From Pezizomycotina sp. ARF18 (Eukaryota > Ascomycota), in the NCBI GenBank assembly GCA_002224055.1, contig AZLU01000002.1, forward strand, positions 734,827-798,826: a stretch of 64,000 nt of DNA, in the 5' to 3' direction. Position 1 is the first letter of the stretch; each line of letters starts with the position of its first letter. The notes beneath the pieces are model-generated. The model saw nothing but the letters and a program-made list of their open reading frames with translations, was not told the origin of the DNA and did no database searches. This document shows, piece by piece, positions 38,245 through 50,700 of this stretch. Both the position numbers and the translations under genes were made by a program.

Positions 38245-40978
38245 CTTAATCGGGACGCTATTTAGCGCTTGCTTAAGAAATCGCTTCTAGCTTGCGTCGC
38301 GCAACGGGCCTGATCGATCTGCTGACCTACGGTAACGTTACCCCAGGATATGAATCCGGTCTAGAAAGCGTTAGCTTTGCGGATATGTAGCAATCAGAAA
38401 TCGTGAAAGGTTTACCTTACTTTTCTTCGTTTAGCTACGATAACCCTGATAGTATTCCTCAGATCAAGCCCAGGGACTTTCAGCTTCTTCAGGAACGCTC
38501 TTTAATGTTATACTGTATAGGTCTAGAAAGACTACTAAGACTGCGCCTGCGCTAAAATTTATAGTGAGATTGTCTGTCTCTGCTGGATTGAATCTATATT
38601 ATATATAGCAATAGGATATATACTGAGAAGAAAAAAGATTGTAAAGTGTGACCTACCTCATTTTAAAATTAGGCAGGGAAACCCCAAGATATATTTTTTT
38701 ACTCTCACTCAAATAGCAAAAATATATCGCTCTTTACAACAAAGAGAAAAGGGAGACAACAGGAAAAAGCTATCAACTTCGTTAATCACAAGCAGTAAAT
38801 GATTGGCTCGCGAAAGTTTAGAGTCACGCCGAAAGCAAAGAATCCTCAGCATCCACGGCAGGTTATTCCGAGAGATAAACGTAAGGCTGGCTCTTTTCTT
38901 TTTCTGCCCTTTTTTTCTGTGGCTCCTTTTACTACGTATACCATACATTAAGGAGATAATTGGTCCGGGTATCGCGCTGCTTAACGAGCGAAGACCTCTC
39001 AGAAACCTTCCGTATTGAAAACTTGAGCCAGAACGAATCGAAGGGCAAGAGGGAACCTCATCGTTGCCTCGATGCTTCCCGTCCCGGCACTCCATGCGCC
39101 ACACTTTGCTCCATTAACTGTCCGCTTTTTAGAGAACTCTTAAAGCCAAATCCTCCCAAAATATACTAGAGCCCTTACAGGTCTTCAAAATGGTGCAACT
39201 AATTCTTCAATGCTCACATTCTAGCGAATAGGGAACTCGAACCTGTTAAGCGCTCGTGTTACGTTGCTCGAAGAAGGGTGATTGTGATTCCTGATTCGAA
39301 GCCCTACTTTTCTTTATGAAAAAAAAAAAAAAAACTTTTCCGCCTCGCAGCCGCTAGGCTTGTTAACTCAGAATCCTCTCTGGTTGATTCATTCCCAATC
39401 GACTAGGATGCTGAGAAGCGCTTGGGACATTGCTACCCTGTCATCGCCTGGCGGCCCGAAATTCTAGAATAGTCCACAACTAGCAGCCATTTTATAGCAG
39501 CACACGACCCAATTGCAAAATCCCATTAAAATCACAAACCCCATTCCTCGCATTCTCCATCCTTCAAAATAGCTTCTACTTCATCCAACGGCGTCCGGGT
39601 CAATGCTTGATCTCCGGTATGCTCACACGGACGTCAAGCGGGTTTTATCGCGCTCTATTAAATACCTGATTTGGATTTTGCCACAAAATCCATATCCCCG
39701 TAATTTCAATGTCTCCACAATATCTAACGTCGGAGTGAAGACAACGTGCATTCGTTGTTCGAACGGACAAATATTCCAAGAATAAGCAGGTATCATATTT
39801 AGGCAACACTTAGCCGAAGCAAGGCGAGCATTGCCGCCAGGCAATATCGGAATTCGATATCATTGGGATTCATAAAACAAGAACCGAAAACTACAGAAGC
39901 GAATCCTCGCTTGCTTCCGCCGATAAATTATGATCGAAAAAATATGACAGTAAGCAAGAAGAATCCTCCCAAAAGAAGCCTAAATTCCATCACGTCAAAG
40001 AAGAAAAAAGTGAATGGACCATGAATCAGACCCATGGCTCCAACAATAAATAACGAATCCCCAAGAAACTAATCCCAAGCTAATCGTAATGTTTTAAAGA
40101 TCGTTATGAAAGAGCATGGATCTGGAAATCATAAAAGAAACTCGTGGTCGTGGAAAAAGTACCATTTGATTTAAAATAGAATAAAAATAACAACCGGAAT
40201 GACATCACATATACCGCCAAATATATGCTTAAGTTAAACGCACGAGTTATATCCTCCCAAAAGAAAAACGAAAAGAAAAAAGATCATTAAACGCAGATAT
40301 GTCAAAGAAAGCCAGCCGTCCTGTTTAAATCGGCCAACGTTACCTCCGAAGGAATGATTGTAAACTTTCAGCAATCATGTGAAGGCGTCAGCAAAAACAC
40401 ATAAGGCTGATGCAAAAAAAGCAAAAAATCGTCGTATAGTAAGTAAGTAGGGAAGAATGCGACGAAGACAAAGCGTATTAGAGAAATAATAGACACCTTT
40501 ATATATTAAAAAAGAAAAGAAAGAAAAGCATCAAACTAAAGACAAAATAATATTTTTGTTGCCGACGAAGGACAAGTACAAGACGTGAGAAGCAAAACAA
40601 AGACGTAAAAAACAATTGTTGGATGAAATATTATATAACATGAGGTTTAAAAAAGCATTATGGAAGAAGATACATGCCAATGAGAACGAAGAACCAACAG
40701 AGTTACCCATAATCGTATTATTATATCTTTTTTTGTGTATCCCGAAATTCCGCCCCACTCTTTATAGAAGTTTTGTTTGATTTTGATTTCCAAACAAAGA
40801 AGAAGAAAAGAAGAAAAAAGGGCCGCTTGTGTTTGCTTAATGAAAAAAACAATTCCAAACCAAAGGAAAAAAAGTTACATGAAAGATAAACAAAAGTAGA
40901 ACAAACGATCAAAGACAAAAGACTGCATTATATATAAAACCCAGAGAGAAAAACCCATTTGAAGAAGACAAAAAAAAA
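38245..40978. other. Intergenic stretch with a possible minus-strand gene fragment at 39.5-39.8 kb
   Basis: No gene is fully supported. On the minus strand about 39780-39690 reads FEQRMHVVFTPTLDIVETLK and about 39605-39545 reads LTRTPLDEVEAILKDGECEE followed by WGL and a stop; these may be the last exons of an unrecognised gene. Between 39900 and 40978 the plus strand is purine-rich with many short AAGAAA-like runs and no frame of interest; it likely includes the 3' UTR of the transposase-derived gene. Confidence 0.4.
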
Positions 40979-42282
40979 TTAAAAGAAACACCCGTTGAAC
41001 ATACGTATACATACTCCACAACTTTTTTCATCGTATTCCCTTTTAATAAACAACCCCAGCGCAGCTTTACACGTCTCGCATTGTGACCGACGGCTTTACA
41101 CTTGGAGCAGGTCCTGTTCCACTACCGGGCGTAGCCGTAGTCGTACTCTGCTGCTGCGGGTTATTCGGCGTCTGCTGGATGTTATTAGTCGCTCCACCGC
41201 CGCCACCGCACCTCCGCATTCCGCTGTGGCCTGATTACGCCCTGGTTCATCGACGCGTTAGGGTTCATGCCCGCGTTACCGTAATGGCTCGGCGGCGCGC
41301 CGCCCATGCCGCCGGTCTGGTGCTGCGGCGTCATGAGCGCGTTCGGGTTCGGCGGAGCGACGAACGAGCCCCTTGCCCGCGCATGTTCTGCGGCGGCTGC
41401 GCGCCGTTCGGCGGGCCCATGCCGTGATCGTGCTCGAGTGCTGCGGCGCGTTGGCGTTGGCGGCGGCGACCCTATTAGCGGCGGCCTCCTCTTCGAACCG
41501 CGGTCTTCCTTGGCGCTGCGTGTCGGCGGGACGGCAGGGCGGCCGATTTTTGCACGGGCGTGGGCGTTTGCAGCTGCGGTAGGTGCTGCTTCTGCTGCTG
41601 TAGCAGGGTCTGCGGTGCAGTACGGCGACGTCTGGGATCGTGGCCGTGGTGCTGCTGCTGCGGCTGCTGAGTCATCTGCGGATGCTGCTGGTGGTGCTGA
41701 GGGTTGCGCACCTGCGGATGGTGTTGCTGCGGCTGCTGAGGGTGTGCGATTGAGATTGCTGGACGATTGCTGCTGCTGGTGATGGTGCCGTGGGCCTGCT
41801 GCGAGCCGTGCGAGGTCTGAGAGTTGCTGAGCGCCATCTGCGAGCCGCCCATGTTACCCATGTTCAGTTGGTTGTTCATCCAGGAGGGCTGAGGCTGCTG
41901 GTGTTGAGATTGGCTGTGGTGCTGGTTCTGGTGCTGAGAACCACGTGAGACTGAGCCGGGTTGCAGGTGCCTTGGAGCCGGGAAGGCTGTTGCTGAGAAT
42001 GGGGCTGCGAATGTTGCTGCTGTGAGTGCTGTTGTTGCTGTTGTTGCTGTTGCTGCGACTGCTGCTGTTGTTGCTGCTGCTGCTGCTGTTGCTGAGAGCG
42101 GTGGTGCTGGCTACCACCATAGGCTGGTTTTGATTTTGAGGTACTTCGTGGACCTGTCTCTGGGCTGGCGATACATGTGGAGGCGGTCTGTGGTGCTGCT
42201 GAGGCTGCTGCGGTACATGTGGCTGGGCTTGTGGCTGCTGTTGAGAAATTTGAGGAACGTCTGTGATCTTTGAGGCGCAGAA

Positions 42283-42318
<36 letters not shown>

Positions 42319-44711
42319 CTCTGGTTCTGGTTCTGATTCTGGTTCTGATTCTGGCCATTAGGTTTGATTGCCGTCAACTTGTTGCGCTCCATTCTGCGCA
42401 GTGCCGCTCTGCCGTGCTCGGCAGATGGCGGTAAGCAATCGGAGGAGACAGGATATTGCGTTCCAGTCTGAACTTTAACAAGCCCCAGCACATAGGTCAT
42501 CCGCCACGCGTCGCAGAGTAAGCGTGTGGAATTATTCCATTCTTCAAGCCACCTCCTGCCGCCGCGCTGCCCGATTCGCATGGTTCTGGCTTGTCGAGCC
42601 TGCCCCTCCTCTCCTCATGCCGTCGTTGTTGGCCCATCGCGACCCATGTCCATATCATCCTGGCTATTTGCCAAACAAGGGAGGTATTACGGAGCGGTGG
42701 CGGCCCAGGGCGGTCGCTCCAGTTTACCCATCTTCATGAGCATCCCCACCGCGTGGCGGCATGGCAGTTGATACTCTTGGAAGAATGTGCAACTGCAGTG
42801 ACGCTTCAGCGCATCGACTATAAACTCCTTCCTGGTGGGGAATTGTTGGGTAGGCGACAGATCGTACATGAGGGCGATGTACTGGTTGGAATATTGGATA
42901 GATCGCAACTGAGAATCAAGCAGAGACTCTTGGACGTGGCGGCGGGCGAAAGGAGTGAGGTAATCGGTGGAGGAGTGGCGGTGGCGAGGAGCGATGCTTT
43001 GTAGCGAGTTTGGAATATAGAGGCCTGCGTGTTCCATATCGCGGCAAGTAACCATGAATCGGAAGCTTGCGTAATTCGTTAAGGGAGGACGAGCTCGCGC
43101 CGTTCGCCGACGCGTTGTTACCGTTCGCGTTCCAGAACTGGAGTTCGAGGTGGACGAACTCCCCCGGGTTTCGAAGATTGAGATGCGCTGCCATCCGATG
43201 CACCCTCCACGGTGATTACGGCGTTGTGCAAAACATCCGACGTCTTAACGTTATACCGTACCGTTTAGCGTTCATGTACGCCGCTGCCCATTTGGTCTTG
43301 TCGATCGTCTCTATGTACTCCGCTGCGGGCGAGTAGCTGTTGTTGTGAAGCGACTTGAGCGCCGCCATGCCCTTCAGGAAGTCGCGATCGCCCGTAAACG
43401 CTATTTCTCGAACTTCTTCCTCACAGCGGTGTTGAAGTTTCGCTCCATACTCGCCAGATGCTGTATCGAATAGATCGTGCTAGCCTTCCTGAACCCTCTT
43501 TCCACAGCCATCACGAGCTGGTCATTATCTCTGTCTACGACAACCGTCGTTCCTTGGGAATCCAAGTCTGGCAGCGCCTGCCGAAGTTGATCTACAAAGT
43601 AATGCCATGAAGCCTCGTCCTCTACGTCTACCAAGCCCCAGGCTAACAGCAGCGGCTCTCCGTTGGCGTCACCGTGGTCGCCATCAGAAGCGTCTGTGCG
43701 AAGAAAGCGCTCTTCATGAACAGCCCGGGTTGACCACTAGCACGAGCGTCGGAGTCGAGCGCGACAAGTGGCCGGCAATTCGCAAACGCATTCGCGCTCG
43801 TAGGCGGGCATATAAAGACCGCTGGAAGCGCTTGTTAGTCGGGTCGACATGATAGTTCGTTTTCGTCCCCGATTCAGCGACTCCAAGTTGACAGGAAAGC
43901 CGGCAGTTGCTGAAACGACGTCAGCTCTGTCGGCTCGGGCTCGGGGAGGTTGTCCTTCAGAAAGTCGTCTTGGCCTTCCGCGCGGTCGTGTAATCCAGGT
44001 CGACGCTGAACTTTGCCCGAATGGCGTCGATAATTTCGACTGGTCGGTCGTTTGCGTTATCGTGATCACGCCGGGAAGCACGCGTTGCAGCCATTTCTGC
44101 GAATGCGCGATCGTCCGGCTCGGGGTGCTACTCACCGGAGCCGCTGCCGCCTCTTGCGTCCGTTCGCGCTGCCTGATCGGGCCGCCGGGAAGACGCCATT
44201 CTGACAGTTGTGGCTCGGGCGCAGCGACCCGATAACGACGCGGTGGTTCTTTTTCGAAAGGCGTGCTCTAACGTGGAAGGGACATGTTTTCTGTGCGCAG
44301 ACGGCGATAACGCGGGTCCTGAAGAGAAGCGAAAAAAAAAAAAAAATTAGGCAAGAGAGATAAATTAATATAAGTTTTGTATTATTCCTTTTTTTTCTTT
44401 TCTTTTTTTTTTTTTTTTTTTCTGGTGCGGCTTAACCAAACATTGTTCTATACGCAAAATGGAAAAATTTGGCTCACGACAACAGAACAGGAGGATCGCA
44501 AGAAAAAAAAGCATCAATTTTCCATCGAGTTCTTCGCGCTCCCCTATCTGATCGTGAATCTCGCTCACCTGTCTGAGGCACGTATACGCGTATGGAACTT
44601 GGCACTGATGGCCCAGTCTTCGAGGGCAGCCTTGAAGTCGCGGAAGTTGTCGAATTGCTGGCCCTGGTGCAGCGACTTGTCCGAGTCACCTAGCGATGGA
44701 TCCTCCGCCAT
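40979..44711 (-). CDS. MULE transposase-derived zinc-finger/SWIM/CCHC protein with Q/N-rich tail
   Basis: Exon 1 (44711-44569) starts MAEDPSLGDSDKSLHQGQQF and reads the MuDR N-terminal pattern FDNFRDFKAALEDWAISAKF. A 250-bp intron (donor GTGAGC, acceptor TTCAG) leads to exon 2 at 44318 with a WRKY-GCM1-type finger: RVIAVCAQKTCPFHV to SLRPSHNC (C-x4-C-x23-H-x-C). Then PVEIIDAIRAKFSVDLDY, the DDE core (NCRPLVALDSD; LVDVEDEASWHYFVDQL; QGTTVVVDRDNDQLV; IYSIQHLASMERN), and a SWIM finger HCSCTFFQEYQLPCRH. The C-terminal third is Gln/Asn/Pro/Ser-rich: a QN dipeptide run, a poly-Q tract and HPQQPQQHHPQ. It closes with a zinc knuckle, TCSKCKAVGHNAR then CKAALG, near 41060-41120. Roughly ten small indels break the frame. 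I see no terminal inverted repeats or target duplications flanking it. It may be a domesticated transposase acting as a DNA-binding regulator (inference). The stop position is approximate. Confidence 0.8.
42025..42094. repeat. CTG/TTG triplet repeat encoding poly-Gln on the minus strand
   Basis: About 23 successive CTG or TTG triplets (CAG/CAA on the coding strand) with few interruptions, inside the Q/N-rich tail of the transposase-derived gene. The mixture of CAG and CAA favours selection for glutamine over simple recent slippage. Confidence 0.85.
42282..42352. repeat. Hexanucleotide minisatellite encoding a Gln-Asn repeat
   Basis: TTCTGG-type hexamers recur about 12 times with rare T/C variants. 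On the minus strand in frame with the neighbouring Q-rich sequence they give alternating Gln-Asn with one Gln-Ser. In the other two minus frames they give Pro-Glu or Arg-Thr runs, which are shadows. Confidence 0.85.
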
Positions 44712-45649
44712 TTGCGACCCTATCTCATCCGTTTTCTGATGAACTTTCGAGATGTTGAAAACGCTGTTGTCTCCCGGTCAACGTTTTTGTGACTCGCTCG
44801 GGTCGATTTGAAATGATTCGCGGTTGAAGGGCGTATTGTTGGCAACGAGTTCCTACGAAAAAAAATTTTTTCCTTCTTTACTTCCAAAACACAAAATCCA
44901 ACGATGCTCGTCTCGACGTGAATAAGCGATGCTCAAAAGGAAACAATGACTGACAGGAATGTTTGATGATGATAATGATGATGATGATGAAGGTGATGGA
45001 TGATATTGACGATTTTATTGAAAAAGTAAATAACAAAAAAAAAAAGTAATGGATATAAAATGGTAATAACCAAAAAAAAAAAAAAAAAAAACGGTGTTAT
45101 GTTGTTGATGATGGGTTTGTGTGGTGTGGTGTAGACGGGAAAGGAGAGAGAAAATTTTTTAATAATATATATATAATGAGGATAAGTTGCGTGGCAGTCA
45201 AGCAATAAAAAGGTGTTATTCTGCCAAAGGGGGTAAGGAGGGAAATAAGTATTTAAATAGGGGGGTGTCAAGGGATTTGCCTACGTGTGTGGTGTTCTGA
45301 TTAGGGCGGGTGGCAAGCAAGGGGGGGGAAACCATTAGAAAATAAATATATTCATTTATAAATAAGTATATAAATAAAAACGGATTTTCACTCAAAATAT
45401 AGAACACAACCAAAACATCGGGAGAGGCTCCATACTGTGGATCCACAAATACACAAAAAAATGTCACTAAAAATATAAGATAGACCCGAGCTTTATATCG
45501 ATCTGCTGTGGTCTCCAGGATATTCACGGAGTTTGATGTTGGAGAAGTTTCGAAGAATCTTGAAAAACATACGAGTATACTGGTATATCACATATATAGA
45601 TCCTCAATTTATTTAATGGTTCGCTAATTCACACACACCTTTTTTTTTT

Positions 45650-45683
<34 letters not shown>

Positions 45684-47706
45684 AAATCCTGGATCGTAAA
45701 ATACTTGGAAGAAAAGTAAAAAATACGTGGATGTCTTCAAGAAGCGAGAACACAGCGATGGATATTGGTCCAAGGACAGTTCAGAGCATGCATCCTACAT
45801 GTTGGCTGCATGTCCGTGTCGCCCTCAGCATTGCCGAACTGGACAACCAAGTGAGCCTGCTGCAGAAAAAAAAGTATTTGGGGGAACTTTCCAAGTTCCG
45901 ACTGGCTCGGGATCCCTGAAGTGTTTTAGATTATTCAATGAAGACTCAAGGAACTTTCAGTAAAGTTTACGCTTGAGAAACCCATGTTTGTAGCCCCGTT
46001 TATTTAAACCTCCGATATAATACTACTATATTGTATTGCACTTCTTTGCAGGTTTTTTTTTTTTTTTTTGAGTCTAGTATAACATGTATTCCAGCTCATC
46101 TAGAGGGCTCTAGGTAGGAACAAGCTCAGCTCTCTATCTCTCTAACTTCGGAGATTCCTATACCCTCTCTATACATACATCCTATTCGCAAAACCCCATT
46201 GGAAGAAATTAAATGAGAAGACCCAAATCTGGAGAAAAGTATATTAATACATTAAGCGGGTCCTCGTTAACCTGTGTGATACAGGGATTCGGACCGAGTG
46301 GATGGGTGGAAAGCGGTGATGCCGACGGAGTAAAAAAAGATTCGAAACACAACCTTTTGTTCGGGGACAGCGGGGGAATCTATATATATATCGTATATAT
46401 AATAAGGATAATGTGAGGCGTCTACGTATTACGCGCCTAAACGGCAGCTGAGAAGACTGTCCCATATTGCCCTAATTTTTTCGTACAATAAGTTACAATG
46501 TAATGAGTCTTCTTCGCGTCTTCTAAAAGAAGACCGGAATACCAAATTTCATTAGAGATTGCTATATCAGAAACACAAACGTAGTTCTATAAAGTACTAA
46601 TAGTTGCTATGCTAAAAAAAAAAAAATAGTAAATTCACAAAGCATAACAAAGAAAGGCAGGTCTACAAGCCAGTTACTGTCTATTGGTTCACAAACTATC
46701 GTGTAGAACTTCTCTCGCCATGACTCGATTTATCAATAAATACTTAAAAGAATTAAAGACTACAAAACTCACCGCTTCGTTTAGGCTTCATTTACGAACT
46801 TCGTCGCATCGGTATTATTACAAAATATAATAACTGTTGCAGCTAATATCTTAATTGTCTAACTATCCAAGAAGAAGGGGAAATATCTACCTAACGATAA
46901 TATATATATATATATATGCAAACCTTCCACAGACCTCTCTCCCTCATTCCGCCTTGTGGGAACTTAGGAATTTTCTAGATTTCTCCCCATGCTCTCTCTG
47001 TATCTAGAATGTCCTGCTACAATAACATGTATCCTTATAAGTATAAATACAGAGTAGTAATAGCTACTTTATAAAATAGAAAGAAGGAAGACAGCGTATG
47101 TATATATTGTGATGGGTGGTGATCTATAATTACGAAACCTCTGGTTCTCTAGCTATTTTCTCCCATTCTTAGACAATAAATTGATGTTTTAATTTTCATG
47201 TAACAGTATTATGATTCACATATCAATTTCAATTGTACGAAAATGGTCGGGCTGTATGTAAAAACTCTTCGCAGCTTCTTCCTTTCTAATTCGATTAAGT
47301 TATAGGCGAGGTCAAGCTTTATAGGTGAGGGTTAATATGCGAAAATGTGTTAATATACTATCTTCGGTTGTGTATTATAAGAGTATAGATTCTGATGTTG
47401 TTGAGCAAACGCTGCTTGAACAGGGCAAGTTTGATTCTATAGAGCCTTTATAAATATTCTAGATAGCCATAGAATTGGTGCAGCAACAGTTCAATATAAA
47501 GATGCATTATATATGTGTATGGTCTCAGAATATTACTCCCCCCAGATCGTAGGGTTCAGTTACGCACATTGCAATTACTATTATAATCACTATTTATACA
47601 ATATCCGGGTAAAATATTGCTCAAACCAGCTTTCATTACAGAGGCTTGGACAAATACTCCTTACTGATTCGCCTGTCTGCACGTTTATCTACCCGACCTA
47701 AGGTCT
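44712..47706. other. Intergenic between the transposase-derived gene and the NLR
   Basis: No gene supported. The left end is the promoter/5' leader of the minus-strand transposase-derived gene; a short frame just upstream (44862-44790 minus, ELVANNTPFNRESFQIDPSE) follows an acceptor-like TTTCGTAG and could be a leader exon. A GAT/ATG triplet tract lies at 44965-45000, A/T runs at 45073-45090 and 45638-45686. A plus frame of 62 codons (45731-45919; SIAELDNQVSLLQKKKYLGE) looks somewhat coding but is unsupported. From 46000 to 47700 the sequence is AT-rich with a TA run near 46900-46917. Confidence 0.45.
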
Positions 47707-50700
47707 TCAGATTTGTTCATCCTCGTGAACTTGACTCTTGAGATCTTTCCCTTCTATGCTTGTATGAGCAAAATCATGCTCAGGGTCGTGGTCTACTGCC
47801 GGATCTCGAAGCATACAGTCGGACAAAAGTCCCAATTCAAACAAACCAGACAGGTATACAAGCCTAAAAACCATCCCGTTCCTATGTTAAAATGTATCGA
47901 GAGAACATGTTAGCAATGGATACAGATCCCGAAAAAATACATTGTTCGCTCTGGAGGGGACAACATCAGAATTCACCTTCGTGCAGTTGTCACAGAAAAT
48001 ATCGTATTGTAAAACGAAATATCGGATCGCAAAGCGATCTCCAGTGTGTCTCCGTCTCTTGAAGCTCGCCCATTTTAAGTTTCCACAGAGATATAGTAAG
48101 TTAAAACATTGCTACTTCCGTCAGCCTCTGTATATTGTTCAATCCACTTAATGGCGTCTTCAAAACGGCCTGCAAAGCCATAAATTTCCGAAAGTGCCAT
48201 CACTTACTCTTCTTTTTTGGGCCAGGTTGGCCTCCATGACTTTTGCTCGATGGCCAATACTCTAATATTAATATAGTATTTCATTGCTTTAGTGTATCGT
48301 CTGTCCCGGGATTTTATGTAAGCAATAGCTGCAAATATATCTAGCATCGTCCTTGCCATTGGCGAATAACCTATTACGCGAAGTATCACGATAAAGTCGG
48401 TATTTCGTGAGTAGCAAATACCCCTGGAAGCCCAGATACTAATATGGGATCTCTCCATCGCATCCGGCATTATTTCAAGCATTGCAGATTTGAAGCTTGG
48501 TAATACTCGCGCGGCCGGTCATCCGCATTCCCTACGCCGCTTTGGTCTCTAAGCCGGATGTCTGCTCTTCATCAAGCTTTTCTCCATAAATCTAAAGCGC
48601 GTTTCGCACCATTTCAGGCACCGTCCGACGGCCATGCTCGACATGTGTAATTACCAGTTCGCGAATCGTGGTAAGAGTAAGCGCGTTATCGGCCCAAAAC
48701 GAATTCACAATAGCCAGTGCTCGTTCCAGCCATTTGAATGCCTCGTGGTTGTATCAGACAAGATTCTTGCTAAGCACAAAAGCATACGGTGAACCTGCGT
48801 CCCTTATAATATTCCGTGCGGATAGTGCTGTTTCGTCAGCCTTCAACGTGTCTTGTAATAGATTTTCGACACTACTAATCCGTTCTAAATGTACTGAAAA
48901 ATGTTTTCGCATGATTAATAATAATTTCTGACGGAGAGAGCTCGCGATGGTGCTCAGGTCGTCGCTAATACCAAGACTACTTTTATCGTCTAATACACGT
49001 AACAATGCACTATGAATTCCTGTATTAGCTTTTGTGAATGTCCATAATTTCATCTCTTTTCACCCGTTCCTAGCCCAAGTGTGGACGACAGGATGTGCCA
49101 ATACATCCCTGTCTCGTTCTTTTCGCTAGCGAGAATGAAAGGAAACGACTGATGCAGAATTTCGCTTCTAAACGTTCTGTTTTGTGTCAATACAACGACT
49201 TGGTAAATACATATCTCATTTTGGAGTGACTGACCGTCAATATTATTCTTGTTGTAAAAGATCTCTTCCGGGATATCCTGAAAATTCAAAAACGAGCACA
49301 TGAGAAGCATATCTGCTGCTGCGGGGTGGTTTCGCTGGATTGTATTGAAAGAGACTCCATGTTGTTGCTGCTGTGTCGTTTCTGTAGTTCCATTCAACAC
49401 GTGAAAGATCTCCCCATTCACCTTCCTAAATGCCTTCTCGTAATACTCAGCAATATATTCAACAAGAGTACATCCATGCTCTTAATAAGGGCCCTGCAGT
49501 GAGCAGCCAAAGGCATGTAGCCCAGATGTTTCACTATTTTTTCGGCCTGTATGGCGTCTATGCAAAGGCTTAGCTTAGCACCTAGAGGAATTTTTTGGAC
49601 CGGGGTCTAGGGAAAATAGGAAGGGCAACAAAAAAAAAACAACTCACTTTCATCACTACGTTCTACAGATGACAATTCGAAAAGAAGTCGTGCTGCGTCT
49701 CTGGCTGCAATCCGTCAACGTTTTCGGCCTGTATGGCGTCTATGCAAAGGCTTAGCTTAGCACCTAGAGGAATTTTTTGGACCGGGGTCTAGGGAAAAAT
49801 AGGAAGGGCAACAAAAAAAAACAACTCACTTTCATCACTACGTTCTACAGATGACAATTCGAAAAGAAGTCGTGCTGCAGTCTCTGGCTGCAATCCGTCA
49901 ACGTTGCACGTCCGTCTTAGCGATAGCGGACAGGTCCGGCCTCCGGCTGGTAATAATAACATTACCATGGCAAGTTCTTGGAAGTAATTCTCGACCTTAA
50001 ATGACTCCAAGTCGTCTACGTTGTCGAATATCAATAACCAATTCTTATTCGTAGAATGGAACAGCCATCGCTGAAAAGCTTTCGTGATTTTGTCCTTACG
50101 GTCTTGTTGGGTCAAAGGTGTGCCTTCCTCCTGCATGGGATCTGGATTTGAAACCGTGCAGTCCTCCCGCAGAACATTCACCAAGTCGAGAATCTGAGCC
50201 ATCTGCGAATACTGATAATTGTTCTGCTCTGGCGATTTGAACCTGGCCATTTCCATATGGTTCGCATGCAAGTATCTCTGTGACTCTTCTGTGACCGATA
50301 TATCCGAATACGCCGGGACAATCTATATTGATCAAAGTTAACAGTCAATGCCCACGACATTAATGGAATAAACACTCAGAACGTACCAGGCCGAGGCCAG
50401 GGAAGGGAAGTTCCTCAATAAAAAAACCACTTTCAGTCATAATTTTCCATCATCAGAGAAAAAGCATCTGCTACCATCATAAGCGTGGGAGAATCGTGCT
50501 TGAGCTCGTTGTCGATAGTTGAATTCGGTTGGACAAAAGCCGCTTTGACAATATTCGAGAGTAATTTCCCAAAGGATATTGCATCGGACCCTTTATGGAG
50601 TGTCCTAGGAAGATAACGCGTATGTGCACTGGAAGACCAAGCCATTACGCGGATCGGATTCGATGTTTCGCTGAGATATATCTAAAGCCTGAATATGAGT

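Noticed and set aside
41876-42358. Minus-strand Arg-Thr repeat protein and plus-strand Ala/Ser-rich frames
   Set aside because: They are other frames of the hexamer and CAG repeats that encode the Gln-Asn and poly-Gln tail of the transposase-derived protein.
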